Source of the DNA: Gonatopus flavifemur
Taxonomy: Eukaryota; Arthropoda; Insecta; Hymenoptera; Dryinidae
Assembly (NCBI GenBank): GCA_018340375.1
Contig: JAFFJZ010000122.1
Coordinates: 60,352 to 124,351, forward strand
Direction: 5' to 3'
Length of the DNA: 64,000 nt
The translations under genes and the position numbers were made by a program. Below the pieces are notes generated by a model that worked only from the letters and a program-made list of their open reading frames with translations, made no database searches and was not told where the DNA came from. Of the stretch, positions 37,601-51,900 are shown in pieces (within the stretch, counting starts at the first letter, position 1; every line of letters begins with the position of its first letter).

Positions 37601-40600
37601 ATCGCTCTCGGTCGCACGACTAAGATCGCTCCTCGGCCTGATGGCTAAGATCAAAGTATTCCTACCTCAAAAATGACATTGCTCGCTCGACGACCTGGCT
37701 AAGAACAGGTTCGATATGCTCGATAGAAGGAATTGACTTCTCGGCCTGATGACTCAGATCAGAGTATTCCTACCTCCAAAATGAGATTTCTCGCTCCACG
37801 ATCTCGCTGAGAACAGGTTTGATATGCTTGATACAGGAGATTGACTCCTCGCCCTGATGGCTGAAATCGGGTGTATATACCATATGGAAGCGATCGCTCT
37901 CGGTCGCACGACTAAGATCGCTCCTCGGCCTGATGGCTAAGATCAAAGTATTCCTACCTCAAAATGACATTGCTCGCTCGACGACCTGGCTAAGAACAGG
38001 TTCGATATGCTCGATAGAAGGAATTGACTTCTCGGCCTGATGACTCAGATCAGAGTATTCCTACCTCCAAAATGAGATTTCTCGCTCCACGATCTCGCTG
38101 AGAACAGGTTCCATATGCTTGATACAGGAGATTGACTTCTCGGCCTGATGGCTGAGATCGGAGTGTATATACCTTATGGAAGCGATCGCTCTCGGTCGCA
38201 CGACTAAGATCGCTCCTCGGCCTGATGGCTAAGATCAAAGTATTCCTACCTCAAAATGACATTGCTCGCTCGACGACCTGGCTAAGAACAGGTTCGATAT
38301 GCTCGATAGAAGGAATTGACTTTTCGGCCTGATGACTCAGATCAGAGTATTCCTACCTCCAAAATGACATTTCTCGCTCCACGATCTCGCTGAGAACAGG
38401 TTCGATATGCTTGATACAGGAGATTGACTTCTCGCCCTGATGGCTGAAATCGGAGTGTATATACCATATGGAAGCGATCGCTCTCGGTCGCATGACTAAG
38501 ATCGCTTCTCGGCCTGATGGCTAAGATCAAAGTATTCCTACCTCCAAAATGAGATTTCTCGCTCCACGATCTCGCCGAGAACAGGTTCGATATGCTCGAT
38601 ACAGGAGATTGACTCCTCGCCTGATGGCTGAAATCGCAGTGTATATACCATATGGAAGCGATCGCTCTCGGTCGCACGACTAAGATCGTAGTATTCCCAC
38701 CTCAAAAATGACATTGCTCGCCCGACGATCTGGCTGAGAACAGGTTCGATATGCTCGATAGAGGGAATTGACTTCTCGGCCTGATGACTCAGATCAGAGT
38801 ATTCCTACCTCCAAAATGAGATTTCTCGCTCCCCGATCTCGCTGAGAACAGGTTTGATATGCTTGATACAGGAGATTGACTCCTCGCCCTGATGGCTGAA
38901 ATCGGAGTGTATATACCTTATGGAAGCGATCGCTCTCAGTCGCACGACTAAGATCGTAGTGATGGCTAATATTCCCACCTCAAAATGACATTGCTCGCTC
39001 GACGATCTGGCTGAGAACAGGTTCGATATGCTCGATAGAAGGAATTGACTTCTCGGCCTGATGACTCAGATCAGAGTATTCCTACCTCCAAAATGAGATT
39101 TTTCGCTTCACGATCTCGCTGAGAACAGGTTTGATATGCTTGATGCAGGAGATTGACTTCTCGCCCTGATGGCTGAAATCGGAGTGTATATATACCATAT
39201 GGAAGCGATCGCTCTCAGTCGCACGACTAAGATCGTAGTATTCCCACCTCAAAATGACATTGCTCGCTCGACGATCTGGCTGAGAACAGGTTCGATATGC
39301 TCGATAGAAGGAATTGACTTCTCGGCCTGATGACTCAGATCAGAGTATTCCTACCTCCAAAATGACATTTCTCGCTCCACGATCTCGCTGAGAACAGGTT
39401 CGATATGCTTGATACAGGAGATTGACTCCTCGCCCTGATGGCTGAAATCGGAGTGTATATACGATATGGAAGCGATCGCTCTCGGCCCGATGGCTAAGGT
39501 CGGAGTATTCTTACCTCCAAATGAGATTTCTCACTCCACGATCTCGCTGAGATCAGGTTTCATATGCTTGATACAGGAGATTGACTTCTCGGCCTGATGG
39601 CTGAGATCGGAGTGTAAATACCTTATGGAAGCGATCGCTCTCGGTCGCACGACTAAGATCGCTCCTCGGCCTGATAGCTAAGATCAAAGTATTCCTACCT
39701 CAAAAATGACATTGCTCGCTCGACGACCTGGCTAAGAACAGGTTCGATATGCTCGATAGAAGGAATTGACTTCTCGGCCTGATGACTCAGATCAGAGTAT
39801 TCCTACCTCCAAAATGAGATTTCTCGCTCCACGATCTCGCCGAGAACAGGTTTGATATGCTTGATACAGGAGATTGACTCCTCGCCTGATGGCTGAAATC
39901 GGAGTATATACCATATGGAAGCGATTGCTCTCGGTCGCACGACTATGATCGTAGTATTCCCACCTCAAAATGACATTGCTCGCCCGACGATCTGGCTGAG
40001 AACAGGTTCGATATGCTCGATAGAAGGAATTGACTTCTCGGCCTGATGACTCAGATCAGAGTATTCCTACCTTCAAAATGAGATTTCTCGCTCCACGATC
40101 TCGCTGAGAACAGGTTTGATATGCTTGATACAGGAGATTGACTCCTCGCCCTGATGGCTGAAATCGGAGTGTATATACCATATGGAAGCGATCGCTCTCG
40201 GTCGCACGACTAAGATCGTAGTATTCCCACCTCAAAAATGACATTGCTCGCCCGACGATCTGGCTGAGAACAGGTTCGATATGCTCGATAGAAGGAATTG
40301 ACTCCTCGGCCTGATGACTCAGATCAGAGTATTCCTACCTCCAAAATCAGATTCCTCGCTCCACGATCTCGCTGAGAACAGGTTTGATATGCTTGATGCA
40401 GGAGATTGACTTCTCGCCCTGATGGCTGAAATCGGAGTGTATATACCATATGGAAGCGATCGCTCTCAGTCGCACGACTAAGATCGTAGTATTCCCACCT
40501 CAAAAATGACATTGCTCGCTCGACGATCTGGCTGAGAACAGGTTCGATATGCTCGATAGAAGGAATTGACTCCTCGGCCTGATGACTCAGATCAGAGTAT

Positions 40601-41445
40601 TCCTACCTCCAAAATGAGATTTCTCGCTCCACGATCTCGCTGAGAACAGGTTTGATATGCTTGATGCAGGAGATTGACTTCTCGCCCTGATGGCTGAAAT
40701 CGGAGTGTATATACCATATGGAAGCGATCGCTCTCAGTCGCACGACTAAGATCGTAGTATTCCCACCTCAAAAATGACATTGCTCGCTCGACGATCTGGC
40801 TGAGAACAGGTTTGATATGCTCGATAGAAGGAATTGACTTCTCGGCCTGATGACTCAGATCAGAGTATTCCTACCTCCAAAATGACATTTCTCGCTCCAC
40901 GATCTCGCTGAGAACAGGTTCGATATGCTTGATACAGGAGATTGACTCCTCGCCCTGATGGCTGAATCCGGAGTGTATATACCATATGGAAGCGATCTCT
41001 CTCGGTCGCACGACTAAGATCGCTCCTCGGCCTGATGGCTAAGATCAAAGTATTCCTACCTCAATAATGACATTGCTCGCTCGACGACCTGGCTAAGAAC
41101 AGGTTCGATATGCTCGATAGAAGGAATTGACTTCTCGGCCTGATGACTCAGATCAGAGTATTCCTACCTCCAAAATGAGATTTCTCGCTCCACGATTTCG
41201 CTGAGAACAGGTTTGATATGCTTGATACAGGAGATTGACTCCTCGCCCTGATGGCTGAAATCGGAGTGTATATACCATATGGAAGCGATCGCTCTCGGTC
41301 GCACGACTAAGATCGCTCCTCGGCCTGATGGCTAAGATCAAAGTATTCCTACCTCAAAAATGACATTGCTCGCTCGACGACCTGGCTAAGAACAGGTTCG
41401 ATATGCTCGATAGAAGGAATTGACTTCTCGGCCTGATGACTCAGA
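34650..41445. repeat. 3.4-kb tandem pair inside the left 12-kb copy
   Basis: 34.65-38.05 kb and 38.05-41.44 kb carry the same unit order at offsets of 3,394-3,411 bp. Both contain the CTCCCCGATCTCG beta, the TTTTTCGCTTCACG beta, the CGATATGG haplotype (36,065 and 39,462) and the CCAAAATCAGATTCC unit. The two parts differ by scattered small indels. Confidence 0.85.
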
Positions 41446-43896
41446 TCAGAGTATTCCTACCTCCAAAATGAGATTTCTCGCTCCACGATCTCGCTGGGAA
41501 CAGGTTTGATATGCTTGATGCAGGAGATTGACTTCTCGCCCTGATGGCTGAAATCGGAGTGTATATACCATATGGAAGCGATCGCTCTCGGTCGCACGAC
41601 TAAGATCGTAGTATTCCCACCTCAAAAATGACATTGCTCGCTCGACGATCTGGCTGAGAACAGGTTCGATATGCTCGATAGAAGGAATTCACTTCTCGGC
41701 CTGATGACTCAGATCAGAGTATTCCTACCTCCAAAATGAGATTCCTCGCTCCACGATCTCCCTGAGAGCAGGTTTGATATGCTTGATGCAGGAGATTGAC
41801 TTCTCGCCCTGATGGCTGAAATCGGAGTGTATATACCATATGGAAGCGATCGCTCTCAGTCGCACGACTAAGATTGTAGTATTCCCACCTCAAAAATGAC
41901 ATTGCTCGCTCGACGATCTGGCAGAGAACAGGTTCGATATGCTCGATAGAAGGAATTGACTTCTCGGCCTGATGACTCAGATCAGAGTATTCCTACCTCC
42001 AAAATGAGATTTCTCGCTCCACGATCTCGCTGAGAACAGGTTCGATATGCTTGATACAGGAGATTGACTCCTCGCCCTGATGGCTGAAATCGGAGTGTAT
42101 ATACCATATGGAAGCGATCGCTCTCGGTCGCACGACTAAGATCGCTCCTCGGCCTGATGGCTAAGATCAAAGTATTCCTACCTCAAAATGACATTGCTCG
42201 CTCGACGACCTGGCTGAGAACAGGTTTGATATGCTCGATAGAAGGAATTGACTTCTCAGCCTGATGACTCAGATCAGAGTATTCCTACCTCCAAAATGAC
42301 ATTTCTCGCTCCACGATCTCGCTGAGAACAGGTTCGATATGCTTGATACAGGAGATTGACTCCTCGCCCTGATGGCTGAAATCGGAGTGTATATACCATA
42401 TGGAAGCGATCGCTCTCGGTCGCATGACTAAGATCGCTTCTCGGCCTGATGGCTAAGATCAAAGTATTCCTACCTCCAAAATGAGATTTCTCGCTCCACG
42501 ATCTCGCCGAGAACAGGTTTGATATGCTTGATACAGGAGATTGACTCCTCGCCCTGATGGCTGAAATCGCAGTGTATATACCATATGGAAGCGATCGCTC
42601 TCGGTCGCACGACTAAGATCGTAGTATTCCCACCTCAAGAATGACATTGCTCGCCCGACGATCTGGCTGAGAACAGGTTCGATATGCTCGATAGAGGGAA
42701 TTGACTTCTCGGCCTGATGACTCAGATCAGAGTATTCCTACCTCCAAAATGAGATTTCTCGCTCCACGATCTCGCTGAGAACAGGTTTGATATGCTTGAT
42801 ACAGGAGATTGACTCCTCGCCCTGATGGCTGAAATCGGAGTGTATATACCTTATGGAAGCGATCGCTCTCGGTCGCACGACTAAGATCGCTCCTCGGCCT
42901 GATGGCTAAGATCAAAGTATTCCTACCTCAAAAATGACATTGCTCGCTCGACGACCTGGCTAAGAACAGGTTCGATATGCTCGATAGAAGGAATTGACTT
43001 TTCGGCCTGATGACTCAGATCAGAGTATTCCTACCTCCAAAATGACATTTCTCGCTCCACGATCTCGCTGAGAACAGGTTCGATATGCTTGATACAGGAG
43101 ATTGACTCCTCGCCCTGATGGCTGAAATCGGAGTGTGTATACCATATGGAAGCGATCGCTCTCGGCCCGATGGCTAAGGTCGGAGTATTCCTACCTCCAA
43201 AATGAGATTTCTCGCACCACGATTTCGCTGAGAACAGGTTTGATATGCTTGATACATGAGATTGACTCCTCGCCCTGATGGCTGAAATCGGAGTGTATAT
43301 ACCATATGGAAGCGATCGCTCTCGGTCGCACGACTAAGATCGTAGTATTCCCACCTCAAAAATGACATTGCTGGCTCGACGATCTGGCTGAGAACAGGTT
43401 CGATATGCTCGATAGAAGGAATTGACTTCTCGGCCTGATGACTCAGATCAGAGTATTCCTACCTCCAAAATGAGATTTCTCGCTCCACGATCTCGCTGAG
43501 AACAGGTTTGATATGCTTGATGCAGGAGATTGACTGCTCGCCCTGATGGCTGAAATCGGGTGTATATACCATATGGAAGCGATCGCTCTCGGTCGCATGA
43601 CTAAGATCGCTGCTCGGCCTGATGGCTAAGATCAAAGTATTCCTACCTCCAAATGAGATTTCTCGCTCCACGATCTCGCCGAGAACAGGTTCGATATGCT
43701 CGATACAGGAGATTGACTCCTCGCCCTGATGGCTGAAATCGCAGTGTATATACCATATGGAAGCGATCGCTCTCGGTCGCACGACTAAGATCGTAGTATT
43801 CCCACCTCAAAATGACATTGCTCGCCCGACGATCTGGCTGAGAACAGGTTCGATATGCTCGATAGAGGAATTGACTTCTCGGCCTGATGACTCAGA

Positions 43897-45190
43897 TCAG
43901 AGTATTCCTACCTCCAAAATGAGATTTCTCGCTCCCCGATCTCGCTGAGAACAGGTTTGATATGCTTGATACAGGAGATTGACTCCTCGCCCTGATGGCT
44001 GAAATCGGAGTGTATATACCTTATGGAAGCGATCGCTCTCGGTCGCACGACTAAGATCACTCCTCGGCCTGATGGCTAAGATCAAAGTATTCCTACCTCA
44101 TAAATCACATTGCTCGCTAGACGACCTTGCTAAGAACAGGTTCGATATGCTCGATAGAAGGAATTGACTTCTCGGCCTGATGACTCAGATCAGAGTATTC
44201 CTACCTCCAAAATGAGATTTTTCGCTTCACGATCTCGCTGAGAACAGGTTTGATATGCTTGATGCAGGAGATTGACTTCTCGCCCTGATGGCTGAATTCG
44301 GAGTGTATATATACCATATGGAAGCGATCGCTCTCAGTCGCACGACTAAGATCGTAGTATTCCCACCTCAAAAATGACATTGCTCGCTCGACGATCTGGC
44401 TGAGAACAGGTTCGATATGCTCGATAGAAGGAATTGACTTCTCGGCCTGATGACTCAGATCACAGTATTCCTACCTCCAAAATGACATTTCTCGCTCCAC
44501 GATCTCGCTGAGAACAGGTTCGATATGCTTGATACAGGAGATTGACTCCTCGCCCTGATGGCTGAAATCGGAGTGTATATACGATATGGAAGCGATCGCT
44601 CTCGGCCCGATGGCTAAGGTCGGAGTATTCTTACCTCCAAAATGAGATTTCTCGCTCCCCGATCTCGCTGAGAACAGGTTTGATATGCTTGATACAGGAG
44701 ATTGACTCCTCGCCCTGATGGCTGAAATCGGAGTGTATATACCTTATGGAAGCGATCGCTCTCGGTCGCACGACTAAGATCACTCCTCGGCCTGATGGCT
44801 AAGATCAAAGTATTCCTACCTCAAAAATGACATTGCTCGCTCGACGACCTGGCTAAGAACAGGTTCGATATGCTCGATAGAAGGAATTGACTTCTCGGCC
44901 TGATGACTCAGATCAGAGTATTCCTACCTCCAAAATGAGATTTTTCGCTTCACGATCTCGCTGAGAACAGGTTTGATATGCTTGATGCAGGAGATTGACT
45001 TCTCGCCCTGATGGCTGAAATCGGAGTGTATATATACCATATGGAAGCGATCGCTCTCAGTCGCACGACTAAGATCGTAGTATTCCCACCTCAAAAATGA
45101 CATTGCTCGCTCGACGATCTGGCTGAGAACAGGTTCGATATGCTCGATAGAAGGAATTGACTTCTCGGCCTGATGACTCAGATCACAGTA
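43897..45190. repeat. 717-bp tandem with an exchange junction (left copy)
   Basis: The block from 43,897 recurs at 44,614 and breaks off near 45,190. The junction is visible at 44,582-44,665: the unit starts as the CGATATGG/AGTATTCTTACC haplotype and changes to the CTCCCCGATCTCG haplotype within one monomer core. The same structure lies at 58,218-59,505. Confidence 0.84.
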
Positions 45191-47470
45191 TTCCTACCTC
45201 CAAAATGACATTTCTCGCTCCACGATCTCGCTGAGATCAGGTTTCATATGCTTGATACAGGAGATTGACTTCTCGGCCTGATGGCTGAGATCGGAGTGTA
45301 AATACCTTATGGAAGCGATCGCTCTCGGTCGCACGACTAAGATCGCTCCTCGGCCTGATGGCTAAGATCAAAGTATTCCTACCTCAAAAATGACATTGCT
45401 CGCTCGACGACCTGGCTAAGAACAGGTTCGATATGCTCGATAGAAGGAATTGACTTCTCGGCCTGATGACTCAGATCAGAGTATTCCTACCTCCAAAATG
45501 AGATTTTTCGCTTCACGATCTCGCTGAGAACAGGTTTGATATGCTTGATGCAGGAGATTGACTTCTCGCCCTGATGGCTGAAATCGGAGTGTATATATAC
45601 CATATGGAAGCGATCGCTCTCAGTCGCACGACTAAGATCAAAGTATTCCTACCTCAAAAATGACATTGCTCGCTCGACGACCTGGCTAAGAACAGGTTCG
45701 ATATGCTCGATAGAAGGAATTGACTTCTCGGCCTGATGACTCAGATCAGAGTATTCCTACCTCCAAAATGAGATTTCTCGCTCCACGATCTCGCCGAGAA
45801 CAGGTTTGATATGCTTGATACAGGAGATTGACTCCTCGCCCTGATGGCTGAAATCGGAGTGTATATACCATATGGAAGCGATTGCTCTCGGTCGCACGAC
45901 TATGATCGTAGTATTCCCACCTCAAAAATGACATTGCTCGCTCGACGATCTGGCTGAGAACAGGTTTGATATGCTCGATAGAAGGAATTGACTTCTCGGC
46001 CTGATGACTCAGATCAGAGTATTCCTACCTCCAAAATGACATTTCTCGCTCCACGATCTCGCTGCGAACAGGTTCGATATGCTTGATACAGGAGATTGAC
46101 TCCTCGCCCTGATGGCTGAATCCGGAGTGTATATACCATATGGAAGCGATCGCTCTCGGTCGCACGACTAAGATCGCTCCTCGGCCTGATGGCTAAGATC
46201 AAAGTATTCCTACCTCAAAAATGACATTGCTCGCTCGACGACCTGGCTAAGAACAGGTTCGATATGCTCGATAGAAGGAATTGACTTCTCGGCCTGATGA
46301 CTCAGATCAGAGTATTCCTACCTCCAAAATGAGATTTCTCGCTCCACGATCTCGCTGGGAACAGGTTTGATATGCTTGATGCAGGAGATTGACTTCTCGC
46401 CCTGATGGCTGAAATCGGAGTGTATATACCATATGGAAGCGATCGCTCTCGGTCGCACGACTAAGATCGTAGTATTCCCACCTCAAAAATGACATTGCTC
46501 GCCCGAAAATCTGGCTGAGAACAGGTTCGATATGCTCGATAGAAGGAATTGACTTCTCGGCCTGATGACTCAGATCAGAGTATTCCTACCTCCAAAATGA
46601 GATTTCTCGCTCCACGATCTCGCTGAGAACAGGTTTGATATGCTTGATACAGGAGATTGACTCCTCGCCCTGATGGCTGAAATCGGAGTGTATATACCAT
46701 ATGGAAGCGATCGCTCTCGGTCGCACGACTGAGATCGCTCCTCGGCCTGATGGCTAAGATCAAAGTATTCCTACCTCAAAAATGACATTGCTCGCTCGAC
46801 GACCTGGCTAAGAACAGGTTCGATATGCTCGATAGAAGGAATTGACTTCTCGGCCTGATGACTCAGATCAGAGTATTCCTACCTCCAAAATGAGATTTCT
46901 CGCTCCACGATCTCGCTGGGAACAGGTTTGATATGCTTGATGCAGGAGATTGACTTCTCGCCCTGATGGCTGAAATCGGAGTGTATATACCATATGGAAG
47001 CGATCGCTCTCGGTCGCACGACTAAGATCGTAGTATTCCCACCTCAAAAATGACATTGCTCGCTCGACGATCTGGCTGAGAACAGGTTCGATATGCTCGA
47101 TAGAAGGAATTCACTTCTCGGCCTGATGACTCAGATCAGAGTATTCCTACCTCCAAAATGAGATTTCTCGCTCCACGATCTCGCTGAGAGCAGGTTTGAT
47201 ATGCTTGATGCAGGAGATTGACTTCTCGCCCTGATGGCTGAAATCGGAGTGTATATACCATATGGAAGCGATCGCTCTCAGTCGCACGACTAAGATTGTA
47301 GTATTCCCACCTCAAAAATGACATTGCTCGCTCGACGATCTGGCAGAGAACAGGTTCGATATGCTCGATAGAAGGAATTGACTTCTCGGCCTGATGACTC
47401 AGATCAGAGTATTCCTACCTCCAAAATGAGATTTCTCGCTCCACGATCTCGCTGAGAACAGGTTTGATAT
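45191..47470. repeat. Linker between the two 12-kb copies, with the start of an 829-bp trimeric repeat
   Basis: The first unit is a chimera (alpha, then GACATTTCTCGCTCC, then GAGATCAGGTTTCATATG). At 45,630 a beta tail joins directly to ATCAAAGTATTCCTACC, a partial gamma join. From about 46.55 kb the order gamma (293-bp dimer), beta (268), beta (268) repeats with an exact 829-bp period: 46,575 and 47,404; 46,868 and 47,697; 47,136 and 47,965. No gene. Confidence 0.82.
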
Positions 47471-48928
47471 GCTTGATACAGGAGATTGACTCCTCGCCCT
47501 GATGGCTGAAATCGGAGTGTATATACCATATGGAAGCGATCGCTCTCGGTCGCACGACTGAGATCGCTCCTCGGCCTGATGGCTAAGATCAAAGTATTCC
47601 TACCTCAAAAATGACATTGCTCGCTCGACGACCTGGCTAAGAACAGGTTCGATATGCTCGATAGAAGGAATTGACTTCTCGGCCTGATGACTCAGATCAG
47701 AGTATTCCTACCTCCAAAATGAGATTTCTCGCTCCACGATCTCGCTGGGAACAGGTTTGATATGCTTGATGCAGGAGATTGACTTCTCGCCCTGATGGCT
47801 GAAATCGGAGTGTATATACCATATGGGAGCGATCGCTCTCGGTCGCACGACTAAGATCGTAGTATTCCCACCTCAAAAATGACATTGCTCGCCCGACAAT
47901 CTGGCTGAGAACAGGTTCGATATGCTCGATAGAAGGAATTGACTTCTCGGCCTGATGACTCAGATCAGAGTATTCCTACCTCCAAAATGAGATTTCTCGC
48001 TCCACGATCTCGCTGAGAGCAGGTTTGATATGCTTGATGCAGGAGATTGACTTCTCGCCCTGATGGCTGAAATCGGAGTGTATATACCATATGGAAGCGA
48101 TCGCTCTCAGTCGCACGACTAAGATTGTAGTATTCCCACCTCAAAAATGACATTGCTCGCTCGACGATCTGGCAGAGAACAGGTTCGATATGCTCGATAG
48201 AAGGAATTGACTTCTCGGCCTGATGACTCAGATCAGAGTATTCCTACCTCCAAAATGAGATTTCTCGCTCCACGATCTCGCTGAGAACAGGTTTGATATG
48301 CTTGATACAGGAGATTGACTGCTCGGCCTGATGGCTGAGATCGGAGTGTATATACCATATGGAAGCGATCCCTCTCGGTCGCACGACTAAGATCGTAGTA
48401 TTCCCACCTCAAAAATGACATTGCTCGCCCGACGATGTGGCTGAGAACAGGTTCGATATGCTCGATAGAAGGAATTGACTTCTCGGCCTGATGACTCAGA
48501 TCAGAGTATTCCTACCTCCAAAATGAGACTTCTCGCTCCACGATCTCGCTGAGAACAGGTTCGATATGCTTGATACAGGAAATTGACTCCTCGCCCTGAT
48601 GGCTGAAATCGGAGTGTATATACCATATGGAAGCGATCGCTCTCGGCCCGATGGCTAAGGTCGGAGTATTCCTACCTCCAAAATGAGATTCCTCGCTCCA
48701 CGATCTCGCTGAGAACAGGTTTGATATGCTTGATGCAGGAGATTGATTTCTCGCCCTGATGGCTGAAATCGGAGTTTATATACCATATGGAAGCGATCGC
48801 TCTCAGTCGCACGACTAAGATCGTAGTATTCCCACCTCAAAAATGACATTGCTCGCTCGACGATCTGGCTGAGAACAGGTTCGATATGCTCGATAGAAGG
48901 AATTGACTCCTCGGCCTGATGACTCAGA

Positions 48929-51900
48929 TCAGAGTATTCCTACCTCCAAAATGAGATTTCTCGCTCCACGATCTCGCTGAGAACAGGTTCCATATGCTTG
49001 ATACAGGAGATTGACTTCTCGGCCTGATGGCTGAGATCGGAGTGTATATACCTTATGGAAGCGATCGCTCTCGGTCGCACGACTAAGATCGCTCCTCGGC
49101 CTGATGGCTAAGATCAAAGTATTCCTACCTCAAAAATGACATTGCTCGCTCGACGACCTGGCTAAGAACAGGTTCGATATGCTCGATAGAAGGAATTGAC
49201 TTTTCGGCCTGATGACTCAGATCAGAGTATTCCTACCTCCAAAATGACATTTCTCGCTCCACGATCTCGCTGAGAACCGGTTCGATATGCTTGATACAGG
49301 AGATTGACTTCTCGCCCTGATGGCTGAAATCGGAGTGTATATACCATATGGAAGCGATCGCTCTCGGTCGCATGACTAAGATCGCTTCTCGGGCTGATGG
49401 CTAAGATCAAAGTATTCCCACCTCCAAAATGAGATTTCTCGCTCCACGATCTCGCCGAGAACAGGTTCGATATGCTCGATACAGGAGATTGACTCCTCGC
49501 CCTGATGGCTGAAATCGCAGTGTATATACCATATGGAAGCGATCGCTCTCGGTCGCACGACTAAGATCGTAGTATTCCCACCTCAAAAATGACATTGCTC
49601 GCCCGACGATCTGGCTGAGAACAGGTTCGATATGCTCGATAGAGGGAATTGACTTCTCGGCCTGATGACTCAGATCAGAGTATTCCTACCTCCAAAATGA
49701 GATTTCTCGCTCCCCGATCTCGCTGAGAACAGGTTTGATATGCTTGATACAGGAGATTGACTCCTCGCCCTGATGGCTGAAATCGGAGTGTATATACCTT
49801 ATGGAAGCGATCGCTCTCGGTCGCACGACTAAGATCACTCCTCGGCCTGATGGCTAAGATCAAAGTATTCCTACCTCAAAAATGACATTGCTCGCTCGAC
49901 GACCTGGCTAAGAACAGGTTCGATATGCTCGATAGAAGGAATTGACTTCTCGGCCTGATGACTCAGATCAGAGTATTCCTACCTCCAAAATGAGATTTTT
50001 CGCTTCACGATCTCGCTGAGAACAGGTTTGATATGCTTGATGCAGGAGATTGACTTCTCGCCCTGATGGCTGAAATCGGAGTGTATATATACCATATGGA
50101 AGCGATCGCTCTCAGTCGCACGACTAAGATCGTAGTATTCCCACCTCAAAAATGACATTGCTCGCTCGACGATCTGGCTGAGAACAGGTTCGATATGCTC
50201 GATAGAAGGAATTGACTTCTCGGCCTGATGACTCACATCAGAGTATTCCTACCTCCAAAATGACATTTCTCGCTCCACGATCTCGCTGAGAACAGGTTCG
50301 ATATGCTTGATACAGGAGATTGACTCCTCGCCCTGATGGCTGAAATCGGAGTGTATATACGATATGGAAGCGATCGCTCTCGGCCCGATGGCTAAGGTCG
50401 GAGTATTCTTACCTCCAAAATGAGATTTCTCGCTCCACGATCTCGCTGAGATCAGGTTTCATATGCTTGATACAGGAGATTGACTTCTCGGCCTGATGGC
50501 TGAGATCGGAGTGTAAATACCTTATGGAAGCGATCGCTCTCGGTCGCACGACTAAGATCGCTCCTCGGCCTGATAGCTAAGATCAAAGTATTCCTACCTC
50601 AAAAATGACATTGCTCGCTCGACGACCTGGCTAAGAACAGGTTCGATATGCTCGATAGAAGGAATTGACTTCTCGGCCTGATGACTCAGATCAGAGTATT
50701 CCTACCTCCAAAATGAGATTTCTCGCTCCACGATCTCGCCGAGAACAGGTTTGATATGCTTGATACAGGAGATTGACTCCTCGCCTGATGGCTGAAATCG
50801 GAGTGTATATACCATATGGAAGCGATTGCTCTCGGTCGCACGACTATGATCGTAGTATTCCCACCTCAAAAATGACATTGCTCGCCCGACGATCTGGCTG
50901 AGAACAGGTTCGATATGCTCGATAGAAGGAATTGACTTCTCGGCCTGATGACTCAGATCAGAGTATTCCTACCTTCAAAATGAGATTTCTCGCTCCACGA
51001 TCTCGCTGAGAACAGGTTTGATATGCTTGATACAGGAGATTGACTCCTCGCCCTGATGGCTGAAATCGGAGTGTATATACCATATGGAAGCGATCGCTCT
51101 CGGTCGCACGACTAAGATCGTAGTATTCCCACCTCAAAAATGACATTGCTCGCCCGACGATCTGGCTGAGAACAGGTTCGATATGCTCGATAGAAGGAAT
51201 TGACTCCTCGGCCTGATGACTCAGATCAGAGTATTCCTACCTCCAAAATCAGATTCCTCGCTCCACGATCTCGCTGAGAACAGGTTTGATATGCTTGATG
51301 CAGGAGATTGACTTCTCGCCCTGATGGCTGAAATCGGAGTGTATATACCATATGGAAGCGATCGCTCTCAGTCGCACGACTAAGATCGTAGTATTCCCAC
51401 CTCAAAAATGACATTGCTCGCTCGACGATCTGGCTGAGAACAGGTTCGATATGCTCGATAGAAGGAATTGACTTCTCGGCCTGATGACTCAGATCAGAGT
51501 ATTCCTACCTCCAAAATGAGATTTCTCGCTCCACGATCTCGCTGAGAACAGGTTTGATATGCTTGATGCAGGAGATTGACTTCTCGCCCTGATGGCTGAA
51601 ATCGGAGTGTATATACCATATGGAAGCGATCGCTCTCAGTCGCACGACTAAGATCGTAGTATTCCCACCTCAAAAATGACATTGCTCGCTCGACGATCTG
51701 GCTGAGAACAGGTTTGATATGCTCGATAGAAGGAATTGACTTCTCGGCCTGATGACTCAGATCAGAGTATTCCTACCTCCAAAATGACATTTCTCGCTCC
51801 ACGATCTCGCTGAGAACAGGTTCGATATGCTTGATACAGGAGATTGACTCCTCGCCCTGATGGCTGAATCCGGAGTGTATATACCATATGGAAGCGATCG

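Larger units (their letters stand above)
33201..45190. repeat. 12-kb segmental duplication, left copy
   Basis: Matches 47.5-59.5 kb unit by unit. The offset rises from 14,286-14,288 at 33-34 kb to 14,299 at 38 kb and 14,321 at 40-44 kb. The drift is mostly small deletions in the left copy, many in C or A runs (CTCGCCTG for CTCGCCCTG, CTCAAAATG for CTCAAAAATG). The match fails at about 45,190, where the left copy jumps to GAGATCAGGTTTCATATG and the right copy does not. The segment contains a 3.4-kb tandem pair and a partial 717-bp tandem. Confidence 0.88.

Noticed and set aside
43757..43948. Plus-strand open frames of 62-63 codons (also 34284 and 58078)
   Set aside because: They arise where small deletions remove the usual plus-strand stops. 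The normal units at equivalent places do not have them.
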